DNA from: Actinomycetes bacterium
Lineage (GTDB): Bacteria; Actinomycetota; Actinomycetes; Propionibacteriales; Propionibacteriaceae
Assembly (NCBI GenBank): GCA_023392635.1
Contig: JAEVYS010000105.1
Coordinates: 19,966-83,965 of the forward strand
Length of the DNA stretch: 64,000 nt
Reading direction: 5' to 3'
Part shown: positions 25,916 to 33,417 of the stretch, piece by piece
Layout: the number at the start of each line of letters is the position of its first letter
How positions within the stretch are numbered: position 1 is the stretch's first letter
Notes under the pieces: generated by a model
The model's database searches: none
What the model was told of the DNA's origin: nothing
What the model saw: the letters and a program-made list of their open reading frames with translations, nothing else
Position numbers and translations under genes: made by a program

Positions 25916-27196
25916 GTGCAGACCGACACAGCGCTCGGCGGACGGTACCGCCTGGAACGTCGGCTGGCTTCAGGCGGAATGGGGGAAGTGTGGCGAGCCT
26001 TCGACACGTCCCTGAATCGTCCGGTCGCAGTGAAACTCCTGCCGGTGGACTCCCTGGGTGATGTGGCGGCCATCGAGCGGTTCCGCCGGGAGGCGAGGAC
26101 GACGGCGGGACTCCAGCATCCCCACATCGTGTCGATCCTCGATGCAGGCGACCACGAGGACTCGACCTTCCTGGTGATGGAGTTGCTCTCCGGGCCCACG
26201 CTGGCCGAGTTCATCGCCGACCGCGGCCCGCTTCCCGAACCTGAGGTCGTCCGGATCGCGGCCCAGATCACGGCGGGCCTGGGGGCCGCCCACAGGGCCG
26301 GGGTCATCCACCGCGACCTCAAGCCCAACAACCTGATGTTCAGTTCCACGGGCGGGCTCAAGATCCTCGACTTCGGGATCGCCCGCCTGGCCGAGGCCAC
26401 CACCTCCCGCCTCACCGCCACGAACGCGATCATGGGGAGTCCCGCGTACCTCTCCCCGGAGCAGGCCACCGGATCCCCCGCCGACCAGCGCAGCGACCTC
26501 TACTCCCTCGGGTGCATCCTCACCACCATGGCCACCGGATCGCCGCCCTTCACCGGCGAACACCCCGTGGCCATCCTCCACCAGCATGTCCACGAAGACC
26601 CGCCGCAGCTTCGGCAGCGGCAACCGGCGATCAGCCCGGCGCTGGAGTCGTTGGTGCAACAACTCCTTCAGAAGAGTCCCGAGAACCGCCCGCAATCGGC
26701 AGCCGGCGTCGAGCGGCAACTCGCCGCCATCGCGAACGGATTCCGGTCCCCGCTGCCCGCCGGCGCTGTGGCAACCACCCGGGCGGTGTCTCCGACTCTC
26801 CCGATCGCCTCCTCGGGGCACACCCCGCCATCCCCTGCCCCACGCCAGCCGCGGGCGGTGGCGACCCGGCCGTCACGGACGCCGCCGGTCGCGTCTCCAC
26901 GAGGTCGACGTCCTTGGGCGATCGCCGTGGCCGCCGTGGCGATCGCGGCTGCACTGACCGGGGCCCTCCTGACCGTGGGCGTGCCGGCCGACCGGCCCAC
27001 CGCGTCCGGAACGGCAACCCCGACCCCCGGCCGACCGAGCAGCACCACGACCCCCACCTCTCCGGCCACACCCGTGCCCAGCCGGCTCAGCACGATCACC
27101 CCGTCACCGAAGACCACACCCACCCGGCCCACGCCGAAGGCGGGCAAGCCACATCACCCCAAGAAGCACCACGGCCCGAAGCGACCCAAGCACTGA
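25916..27196 (+). CDS. membrane Ser/Thr protein kinase, PknB-like
   Basis: A complete Hanks kinase domain spans about 11-265: glycine loop ASGGMGEVW, Lys40, HRDLKPNN with catalytic Asp134, DFG 152-154, GSPAYLSPEQ and a P-loop-like APE equivalent. A single transmembrane segment lies at about 334-356. The outside tail is Pro/Thr/Ser-rich and ends in a Lys/His-rich run, without PASTA repeats, suggesting wall contact rather than peptidoglycan fragment binding. It would phosphorylate cytoplasmic targets in response to envelope signals. The GTG at 25916 gives the standard kinase N-terminus. Confidence 0.9.
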   Translation: MQTDTALGGRYRLERRLASGGMGEVWRAFDTSLNRPVAVKLLPVDSLGDVAAIERFRREARTTAGLQHPHIVSILDAGDHEDSTFLVMELLSGPTLAEFIADRGPLPEPEVVRIAAQITAGLGAAHRAGVIHRDLKPNNLMFSSTGGLKILDFGIARLAEATTSRLTATNAIMGSPAYLSPEQATGSPADQRSDLYSLGCILTTMATGSPPFTGEHPVAILHQHVHEDPPQLRQRQPAISPALESLVQQLLQKSPENRPQSAAGVERQLAAIANGFRSPLPAGAVATTRAVSPTLPIASSGHTPPSPAPRQPRAVATRPSRTPPVASPRGRRPWAIAVAAVAIAAALTGALLTVGVPADRPTASGTATPTPGRPSSTTTPTSPATPVPSRLSTITPSPKTTPTRPTPKAGKPHHPKKHHGPKRPKH

Positions 27197-27303
27197 GCGC
27201 CGGGGCGCCCGGGATCTTCCGGGCACCGCCAGGCCACTCGGGCGGGGTCCCGTACCGAGGGCGCACACCCGCTCCGTTGATGACGTCCGCACCAAACGGA
27301 AGG

Positions 27304-27570
27304 ACCAAGCCTGTACCAAAAGCGGCCCGAACGCTCGACATGCCTAGTCAGAAGGGGAAGAGTACGTACCGGAGCCGGACCCCTCCCGGTTCCAAAACCG
27401 CAGTTGAACAACTGAAGAAGCGTCGCAACGGGCCGCTACCCCTCGCGGTTCTGGCCATTCCCCTCGATGGCGCGGCGCGCGACCCATGAACCGATCGGAT
27501 GAGTACCCCCCGCTCATGGGCCCATGTAAGGCCGGGGTCACCACCCACCCCTGACCCCGGCCATCAACTG
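27304..27570. repeat. 267-bp dispersed repeat, copy B
   Basis: This is the partner of 3476-3743, in the same orientation relative to the plus strand. It occupies most of the 400-bp gap between the kinase and a hydrolase remnant, and the remnant's coding similarity begins about 28 bp after it. That placement suggests the element inserted into, or helped delete, the hydrolase gene. Confidence 0.75.
27530..27562. terminator. perfect 11-bp hairpin inside repeat copy B
   Basis: GGCCGGGGTCA (27530-27540) pairs with TGACCCCGGCC (27552-27562), loop CCACCCACCCC, identical to copy A. It lies downstream of the kinase and might end its transcript, though no T-tract follows. Confidence 0.5.
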
Positions 27571-27597
27571 CCACCGGCGACCTCGCCATCTTCCACC

Positions 27598-27948
27598 GTG
27601 TTCGTCCCCGTCTGGCAGACACCTGACTACACGATCACCGAGAAGCTGGACATCGGCCGGGGGAAGAAGCGGTCGCACGCCCTGTTGTGGGACGACCTCC
27701 TCGACGCCGACCTGGCCGTCGCCACCCCGAGCCTCGGCATCCCGGCCTACTTCGTCATCGGAAGAGACGACTACACGGTCTCCTACCCGCTCGCACGGGA
27801 CTACTTCGCCGGCCTGCGCGCACCGGTGAAGGGCTTCTACACCTTCGCGCGGTCTGCGCACTCGCCGGCGTTCGAAGAGCCGGAACGATTCCGCCGCATC
27901 CTCCGCGAGGACGTGCTGGCCGGCTCCACCAGCCTCGCCGACCCGTGA
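27598..27948 (+). pseudogene. C-terminal fragment of an alpha/beta hydrolase
   Basis: About 116 codons read as the end of an alpha/beta hydrolase: a PAYFVIGRDDYTVSYPLARDY segment with the catalytic-acid Asp region, then FARSAHSPAFEEPERF containing the catalytic His, and a last helix. The N-terminal half with the GxSxG nucleophile elbow is absent and no start codon with a binding site exists. The break coincides with repeat copy B. The remnant is well preserved, so the loss may be recent. Confidence 0.65.
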
Positions 27949-27964
27949 CGTCCCCCGCACGCAG

Positions 27965-27997
27965 GCAGGCCCCGCCCGGTGCCTGGGCGGGGCCTGC
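27965..27997. terminator. strong bidirectional hairpin terminator
   Basis: GCAGGCCCCGCCC (27965-27977) pairs perfectly with GGGCGGGGCCTGC (27985-27997) across a 7-nt loop. It lies between convergent coding regions, the hydrolase remnant and the fasciclin gene, the usual site of a shared terminator. Confidence 0.7.
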
Positions 27998-28039
27998 TCT
28001 GGGGAAGGGGACCGGTGGCCGGCGCGGCCGTCGCCGGGC

Positions 28040-28702
28040 TCAGCCGCGCAGGTCGAGCGGGCGAAGCACCCGGGTGATGCCGTGGGCGACCTGCTTGTTG
28101 CCCGCGTTGATGTCGGTCTGCCACGGGTTGACCAGTGCGTTGGGGCTGTTCCGGTCGCGGTCGACCAGGACGATCCGCGGGATCACCCAGCCGCGCACGT
28201 CAACGGTGATCGCGGCGTTCGGAAGGGCGGTCGACAGCTTCGCACCGTCGGCCTTCAGCGCGTCCTTCGCAAGGATCGTGGCGCCGGGGACGACGTGGTA
28301 GAGCAGGACGCTCTCGATCGCGTCGACGCCGAGCTTCTTCACCAGCGCGGTGAAGACCTTCTCCTCGGTCGGCTGCCACTTCCCGGTCACCCGGTGGGCG
28401 AGGTCGCGGAAGGCGCGGTCGTTCGGGATGAAGGCGGTCAGTGCCACCGATCCGTCGGTCAGCAGCGCGACATTGCTGGACGGCTTCGCAGCCACGACGG
28501 CCAGGACGGCCTGCGTGACGATGTCGTAGTCGTTCCAGTTGCTGTCGAAGGTGCCGTTCCCGTCGGCGGTGAGCACGGCCGCGAGGCTGCGCTCCCCCAA
28601 GGTCGGAGCAGCGTGTGCCGGCACGACGGCGAGGGTGCCTGCCAGGACGCCGCCACAGAGTGCGGCGACCAAGCCGGTGAAGGTGCGTCGGAGGTTCATC
28701 AT
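28040..28702 (-). CDS. secreted fasciclin-domain protein
   Basis: The 220-residue product has a signal peptide (about 1-32, cleavage near AHA-AP) and one fasciclin (FAS1) domain. FAS1 hallmarks are the FIPNDRAFRDL block, LLYHVVPGATI and a VDVRG segment near the C-terminus. FAS1 proteins mediate adhesion or act as extracellular stress proteins. It is read from a promoter carrying the TACAAAC motif shared with the CarH-like regulator and the DHA2 exporter, so it is probably part of a light- or B12-responsive regulon. Two adjacent Met codons (28702, 28699) could start it. Confidence 0.85.
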   Translation of the reverse strand: MMNLRRTFTGLVAALCGGVLAGTLAVVPAHAAPTLGERSLAAVLTADGNGTFDSNWNDYDIVTQAVLAVVAAKPSSNVALLTDGSVALTAFIPNDRAFRDLAHRVTGKWQPTEEKVFTALVKKLGVDAIESVLLYHVVPGATILAKDALKADGAKLSTALPNAAITVDVRGWVIPRIVLVDRDRNSPNALVNPWQTDINAGNKQVAHGITRVLRPLDLRG

Positions 28703-28712
28703 TGGTCCTCTC

Positions 28713-28751
28713 GTAGAAGGTTTGTATAACTAGTGTCGAGTGTTTGTGCAA
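28713..28751 (-). promoter_or_regulatory. promoter and CarH-type operator of the fasciclin gene
   Basis: On the minus strand, TTGCAC (28751-28746) and TATACA (28728-28723) are separated by exactly 17 bp. The -10 box lies within TATACAAACCTTCTAC, matching the motif in front of the regulator and exporter genes. A second GCACAAAC overlaps the -35 box. Confidence 0.55.
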
Positions 28752-28856
28752 GAGTCGTCAAGGGTTGCAGCATCCCTTCGTCGCGCCATCGGATGCGCAG
28801 TGATACGGAGGGCGCCGATACCGGGGGACGGCGGGCGCCGGTGGGGCGAAACCGGC

Positions 28857-29768
28857 TCAGGCTTCCGGCGTGCGGGAGTTCCCGCGGGACCCGCCGTCCT
28901 TCGCCGAAGGTGCCGCGAGGGAGTCGGCCAGCCAGTCCGCCGATTCGGCGAGGGTGGCGCCGGCAAGCTGGTGGGTCGGGGTCGCGCCCGGCCCGCCGGC
29001 ATACACCGGCGTCCGGGGGGCCACAGCGACGAGCGCGCGGACGACTTCATCGGCGGCGCTCGAGTCGGCCGGACGCGGGGCGCCCACCACGACGGCGTCA
29101 GCCCGCGACTCCCCGACGGCACGCACCCAACTCGCGACCGGCAGGTCCGGTCCCAGGTAGGTGACGCGCAGGCCACGGCGCCTCAGCATCGTGGCGAAGG
29201 CGAGCGTGGCCATCTCGTGGGTCGATCCGGGCGGCAGGCCGGTGACCACATGCCGGCCGCCCCGAGCGTTGCCCGCCGCGTCGAAGGCTGCGGCGAGCCT
29301 GCGCATCACACCCGCACTGATGAAGTGCTCCTGGGCGACGTCCAGGCGGCCCTCGGACCATGCGCCACCCACGGCCTCGAGGGCGGAGGTGAGCCACTCG
29401 TCCACCACGTACTCGAAACCGGCGGCGGCGAAGGCGGAGTCGAGGACCTCGTCGAGGGCGCGATTGTCGTACGCCCGCGACGCGGCGATCAGCGCCGTGG
29501 GGTCGGGCAGCCCCGATGGCGGTCCCCCCGGCGCACCGGCGGGAGGTGCCAGCCGGCCGGACCGGACCTGGTCCGCGGCCTGGGCGGGCTGCATGCCGTC
29601 GCGCATCAGGGCGACCATCGCGCGCAGCGCAGCCACGTCCTCGTCGTCGTAGAGCCTGAACCCGCCCTCGGACCGGGTCGGATGCACGATGCCGTAGCGG
29701 TGCTCCCAGGCACGCAGCGTCCCCGGTGCCAACCCGAGCTGATCTGCCACCCAGCTGACGGTGTGCAT
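28857..29768 (-). CDS. MerR-family regulator with cobalamin-binding photoreceptor domain (CarH/LitR type)
   Basis: Residues 1-70 are a MerR helix-turn-helix (PGTLRAWEHRYG, EGGFRLYDDEDV). Residues 90-165 form the helical cap and contain Trp137 followed after nine residues by Glu147-His148, the W-x9-EH light-sensing signature of CarH. A Rossmann B12-binding domain follows, with His184 in the expected lower-ligand place (GSTHEM). CarH proteins bind adenosylcobalamin, form DNA-bound tetramers in the dark and release DNA on illumination. The gene is divergent from a DHA2 exporter, and a shared motif overlaps its own -10 region, suggesting autoregulation. Confidence 0.88.
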   Translation of the reverse strand: MHTVSWVADQLGLAPGTLRAWEHRYGIVHPTRSEGGFRLYDDEDVAALRAMVALMRDGMQPAQAADQVRSGRLAPPAGAPGGPPSGLPDPTALIAASRAYDNRALDEVLDSAFAAAGFEYVVDEWLTSALEAVGGAWSEGRLDVAQEHFISAGVMRRLAAAFDAAGNARGGRHVVTGLPPGSTHEMATLAFATMLRRRGLRVTYLGPDLPVASWVRAVGESRADAVVVGAPRPADSSAADEVVRALVAVAPRTPVYAGGPGATPTHQLAGATLAESADWLADSLAAPSAKDGGSRGNSRTPEA

Positions 29769-29876
29769 CGGCCCTCCTTCCGCGGTCGTGATTCTACAAA
29801 CCTTGCGCACGTCCTTGACACGCCACGCCGGACTGCGCACTATCCTTCTACAAACGCTATACGAAAGGTCTACATC
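29769..29876. promoter_or_regulatory. divergent promoter region with two TTCTACAAAC operators
   Basis: TTCTACAAACCTT at 29792-29804 and TTCTACAAACGCT at 29847-29859 are direct repeats 55 bp apart. Read on the minus strand the first contains TAGAAT, a good -10 for the regulator gene. TTGACA at 29815-29820 may serve the exporter, though its -10 is ambiguous. The same core occurs before the fasciclin gene. Confidence 0.6.
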
Positions 29877-31544
29877 ATGACCAGCACGACCGCACCCGAG
29901 ACACCGGGAGCCGGACCGAGGCGTTGGTGGGGATTGGTGGCGATCAGCGTCGCGGTCGCGCTGATCATCGTCGACTCCACCATCGTGAACGTCGCCGTGC
30001 CCTACCTCGTGGGCGATCTCGCGCTCACGTCGTCGGAGGTCCAGTGGGTCCAGGAGTCGTACACCCTGGTCTTCGCTGCCACGCTGCTGGTGTGGGGGAC
30101 GGTGGCGGACCGGGTCGGTCGCCGCCGCATGCTGCTGATCGGCATCGCGGTGTTCGTGGCGGCCTCGCTCCTGGCGACCCAGGCCGACTCGGGCGGTGCG
30201 CTCATCGCCACCCGGATCGTGCAGGGCCTTGGCGGCGCGATGATCCTGCCGACGACGTTGTCCCTGATCAACGCCGGCTTCACCGGACGCGACCGCGGCA
30301 TCGCGTTCGCGGTCTGGGGCTCCACCATCGGCGGCGTGGTGGCGCTCGGGCCGCTCCTCGGCGGCTGGCTCACCACGGCCTTCTCCTGGCGCTGGGCCTT
30401 CGGCATCAACCTCCCGATCGGAGCGGCCGTGGCCGCGGGAGTGCTGCTCCACGTCGCCGAGTCGCGCGCGCCAAGGACGCGAGGGGTCGACGGCTTCGGT
30501 GCGGTGCTCTCGGCCACGGCCTTCGCGGCGCTGGCGTTCGGCCTGATCGAGGGCCGCACGTACGGCTGGTGGATGCTCGCCCACCCGCTCGAGGTGGGCC
30601 CCTTGCGGTGGCCGTGGGCGCTCTCACCGGTCCCGATCGCGCTCGCGGTGTCTGCCCTGCTCCTCGCGACCTTCGTCGTCCGCACCCTGCGCAGGGGTGC
30701 GGCGGGCCGGCCCACCCTGCTCCGCTTCGACCTGTTCGGCCTCCCGTCGTTCCGCAACGGCAACAACGCGGCGATGATCGTCAGCCTGGGCGAGTTCGGC
30801 ATCGTGCTGTCGCTGCCGCTGTGGTTGCAGAACGTCCTCGGCTTCACCGCGTTCCAGACGGGCCTGGTTCTGCTCGGGCTCGCGGGCGGGTCCTTCGCGG
30901 CGAGCGGCGTCTCCGCCGCTCTCGCCGGTCGCCTCGGGCCGGTCGGCATCGTCCGGATCGGCCTCGTGGCCGAGGTCGTCGGCGTCACGCTGCTCGGGCT
31001 GCTGCTGAGCCCGTCCACGACCTGGCCGCTGGTGGTCGCACCGCTGGTCGTGTACGGCTTCGGCGTCGGCCTGGCCACCGCGCAGCTCACCGGGGTGGTG
31101 CTGGTCGATGTCCCGGTGCGGCGCAGCGGTGAGGCATCTGGCGTGCAGAGCACCTCGCGGCAGATCGGCTCGGCCCTCGGGATCGCCGTGCTGGGCACCG
31201 TCCTGTTCGCCTCCGTCGGGGCCCAGCTCGAGGCCTCCCTGCGCACCACCGGGTTGCCGGAGCCGGCGCGCACCGCGATCGTCCAGGCGGTCGTGGACAG
31301 CGCGGGGGGCGCGATTCCTGCGCTCGCCGGGAACCCGGCCACCGCGATCGCCCACGAGCCGGCGCGGCAGGCCTTCACCGACGGCACCCGGTACGCCGCG
31401 TTCACGGCCGCCGGCTTCCTGCTGCTCGGGCTGGCCGCGTCCTTCTCGCTGGGGAGCGGGCGGCGGCGCAGCGACCTCGACGGCGCGGAGCAGTCGTCGC
31501 TCCCGCCGCAGCGTCCCGCTCAGGCCGGGTTGGTCAGCCGGTAG
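29877..31544 (+). CDS. DHA2-family MFS drug/proton exporter (14 TM)
   Basis: The 555-residue protein shows the EmrB/QacA layout: VDSTIVNVAVPYL in helix 1, the loop GTVADRVGRRRM (motif A) and motif C GPLLGGWLT in helix 5, with about 14 hydrophobic segments. It would extrude a toxic organic compound in exchange for protons. Its promoter carries the CarH-type motif, so it is probably induced by light; an attractive role is export of a photosensitiser or pigment precursor, but this is inference. Its 3' end overlaps the convergent response-regulator gene by 25 bp. Confidence 0.85.
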   Translation: MTSTTAPETPGAGPRRWWGLVAISVAVALIIVDSTIVNVAVPYLVGDLALTSSEVQWVQESYTLVFAATLLVWGTVADRVGRRRMLLIGIAVFVAASLLATQADSGGALIATRIVQGLGGAMILPTTLSLINAGFTGRDRGIAFAVWGSTIGGVVALGPLLGGWLTTAFSWRWAFGINLPIGAAVAAGVLLHVAESRAPRTRGVDGFGAVLSATAFAALAFGLIEGRTYGWWMLAHPLEVGPLRWPWALSPVPIALAVSALLLATFVVRTLRRGAAGRPTLLRFDLFGLPSFRNGNNAAMIVSLGEFGIVLSLPLWLQNVLGFTAFQTGLVLLGLAGGSFAASGVSAALAGRLGPVGIVRIGLVAEVVGVTLLGLLLSPSTTWPLVVAPLVVYGFGVGLATAQLTGVVLVDVPVRRSGEASGVQSTSRQIGSALGIAVLGTVLFASVGAQLEASLRTTGLPEPARTAIVQAVVDSAGGAIPALAGNPATAIAHEPARQAFTDGTRYAAFTAAGFLLLGLAASFSLGSGRRRSDLDGAEQSSLPPQRPAQAGLVSR

Positions 31545-32269
31545 CCGACCCCGCGCACCGTTTCGATGAACCGGGGCTCGGTCACGGAGTCCGCGAGCTT
31601 GCGCCTCAGGTTGGCCATGTGGCTCTCGATGGAGCGTCGGTCGGCATCCAGGACGTAGGAGTCGTGCTCGCCCCGGATGTGGGTGGCCAGCTCGTCCTTG
31701 CTGAGCACCCGCCGGCGGCGCTGCATCAAGGCGTTGAGCAGGTCGAACTCCGTCCGGGTGAGGTCGACCGCCTTGCCGTCGAGCTCCACCACCCGCGTCT
31801 CGGTGTGCAGCCGCAGCCCGTTGTGCACCAGCCAGCCGGTGTCCGGCACCCCGGCCTCTCCCGGCGGCGGGAGGTGGTCGTTGCCGAAGCTGCGTCGACG
31901 GATCATCGCGTCGATCCGCGCGCGCAACTCGCGGGGGCGGAAGGGCTTGGCCAGGTAGTCGTCGGCACCGGCGTTCAACCCGATCAGCGTGTCGATCTCG
32001 TCGTGCCGCGCCGACAGCATGATCACGTAGGTCGGGGAGAACAGCCGGATCCGGCGGACGACCTCGAAGCCGTCGATGCCGGGAAGGTTGACGTCGAGCG
32101 TGGTGAGCACCGGATTGTGCGCCTCGACCAGTTCGAGCCCGCGCATGCCGTCCGCGGCCACGTGGGCCTGGAACCCGGCCTGGGTCAGGATCGCAGCGAG
32201 CAGGTCCGCGATCTCCTGGTCGTCCTCGATGACGACGGCGCAACGCTCTTCGGGGGTGGTGTCGATCAT
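31520..32269 (-). CDS. OmpR-family response regulator
   Basis: The receiver domain (about 8-128) has acidic pocket EDD, phospho-acceptor Asp59 in TLDVNLPG, Thr/Ser in MLSARHD and Lys in YLAKPF. A winged-helix DNA-binding domain (about 150-247) ends in VRGVGYRLTNPA, typical of OmpR/PhoB. It is the last gene of the minus-strand operon with the histidine kinase at its head, so that kinase is the probable phosphodonor. CTCAAG direct repeats at 10-11-bp steps near 37,030 and 58,830 resemble OmpR-type boxes and are candidate targets. Confidence 0.88.
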   Translation of the reverse strand: MIDTTPEERCAVVIEDDQEIADLLAAILTQAGFQAHVAADGMRGLELVEAHNPVLTTLDVNLPGIDGFEVVRRIRLFSPTYVIMLSARHDEIDTLIGLNAGADDYLAKPFRPRELRARIDAMIRRRSFGNDHLPPPGEAGVPDTGWLVHNGLRLHTETRVVELDGKAVDLTRTEFDLLNALMQRRRRVLSKDELATHIRGEHDSYVLDADRRSIESHMANLRRKLADSVTEPRFIETVRGVGYRLTNPA

Positions 32270-32272
32270 CGT

Positions 32273-32875
32273 CTAGTCCTCGCTGCACGCGGTCGCGCGC
32301 GCGACGTAGTAGGTCTGGAAGTCGACGGCGCCGACCTGGAAGTCGGACACCGTGTTCAGGATCTTCGCCGTTGCCCGGCCGAGCGATCGTTCGCGGTCGT
32401 TGTGCCCGCAGATGTCGTAGCCGAGCACGCCCCGCGCATCGGCGATCCGCTCCCCCACGTGCTTGGCCATCATGGCGAACACCCGGTCCCGCCGCATGTC
32501 CGGACGGACGAGGGTGATGCCCACGTAGTAGACCGCCTGCCGCCGCCATTCCTCGGGATAGCGGTGCTGGAAGTACTCCGGGCTGATCCAGGGCATGCTC
32601 GACACGTCGTTGGTGAGCGTGGTGAGGCCGGCGAGCCCTCCCTGCGGGTCGACGGCGACGTACTTCCACACGTCCGGGTTGTCCAGTTCGGCGTCGAACT
32701 CCGCCTCGGTCAGCACCTGGCGTGCCGCGGCCAGCACGCGCAGCGGGCCGAACGACTCCTCGTACAGCGCCCAGAAGCTGTCCTTGAGGTCGGGACGGGG
32801 GCGGCGGGTGCACAGGATGGTGAACTCCCCGTGCTCCCAGGGCCCATCGATCCGCGTCTCCACCTGCGTGCTCAC
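32273..32875 (-). CDS. GNAT-like acetyltransferase linked to arginine decarboxylase
   Basis: A GTG start at 32875 overlaps the stop of the upstream decarboxylase (GTGA), so the two are translationally coupled; the longer frame to 32923 is less likely. The 200 residues suggest an acetyltransferase fold: VAVDPQGGLAGLTTL, then QAVYYVGITLVRPDMRRDRVFAMMAKHV, where strand beta4 and the acetyl-CoA-binding helix would lie. N-acetylation of agmatine, the decarboxylase product, is an obvious but untested guess. It lies 3 bp before the response regulator. Confidence 0.6.
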   Translation of the reverse strand: MSTQVETRIDGPWEHGEFTILCTRRPRPDLKDSFWALYEESFGPLRVLAAARQVLTEAEFDAELDNPDVWKYVAVDPQGGLAGLTTLTNDVSSMPWISPEYFQHRYPEEWRRQAVYYVGITLVRPDMRRDRVFAMMAKHVGERIADARGVLGYDICGHNDRERSLGRATAKILNTVSDFQVGAVDFQTYYVARATACSED

Positions 32876-33390
32876 TGCTGCCTCCATCCCTGCGTCCGGT
32901 ACGTGGCGACGACGACCGAGCACGCGGGTTGCCCGTGGCAGTGGGCCGCGCTGAGCACCTTGTCCTCGAGTGCGAATGCGCCGCCACGGCCCGCGCTCAT
33001 CTCGGTCAGGGTCGCCTCGATCAAGCCGTTGACCTCGCCCTCGGACTGCCCGGCGTGCTCCACGAACAGGCCACGCCCCGACCCGTCGCCGGCCAGCGCC
33101 CAGCCGATCCCCGCCCAGGCGCTCTCTCCCGGCTCGGCGGCGAAGGCGACCGCGTACACGCAGTACAGGCGATCACCGAAGTCCCCACGGAGCTGCTCCC
33201 CGTCCGCGCACACCTCGACGGTCGCCCCCGCCGGGATGACGGAGCTCAGCCGGATCAGGTTGTGGTCGGCCACCCCGGCATCCCTCAGCGCGGCGTCGAA
33301 GGCGGACAGTTGATTGCTCCCGCTGCCGGCGCCCGCGCTCACGCGGATTCTCAGCGGCACGTCGCCGGTGGAAGGGCCAAGCTGTGTCAA
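32872..33390 (-). CDS. pyruvoyl-dependent arginine decarboxylase (PvlArgDC type)
   Basis: The 172 residues match the short self-processing arginine decarboxylases: RIRVSAGAGSGSNQLSAFDAAL, then NLIRLSSVIPAG, where cleavage between Ser49 and Ser50 would generate the pyruvoyl cofactor, and the AGIGWAL and FVEHAG segments of the catalytic core. The enzyme converts arginine to agmatine and CO2, a step to polyamines or acid resistance. The start is TTG with a modest site; a GTG 27 bases later is possible. Placement inside a two-component operon is unusual. Confidence 0.8.
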   Translation of the reverse strand: MTQLGPSTGDVPLRIRVSAGAGSGSNQLSAFDAALRDAGVADHNLIRLSSVIPAGATVEVCADGEQLRGDFGDRLYCVYAVAFAAEPGESAWAGIGWALAGDGSGRGLFVEHAGQSEGEVNGLIEATLTEMSAGRGGAFALEDKVLSAAHCHGQPACSVVVATYRTQGWRQQ

Positions 33391-33417
33391 GGACGGATCC
33401 TGTCTTCGGAACGGGTT

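Noticed and set aside
3476..27570. The two 268-bp repeats as ends of a composite transposon
   Set aside because: No transposase lies between them, the ends lack inverted repeats and target duplications are not visible.
30624..32987. 787-residue minus-strand frame
   Set aside because: It runs antisense through the DHA2 exporter and out of frame over the response regulator; no motif supports it.
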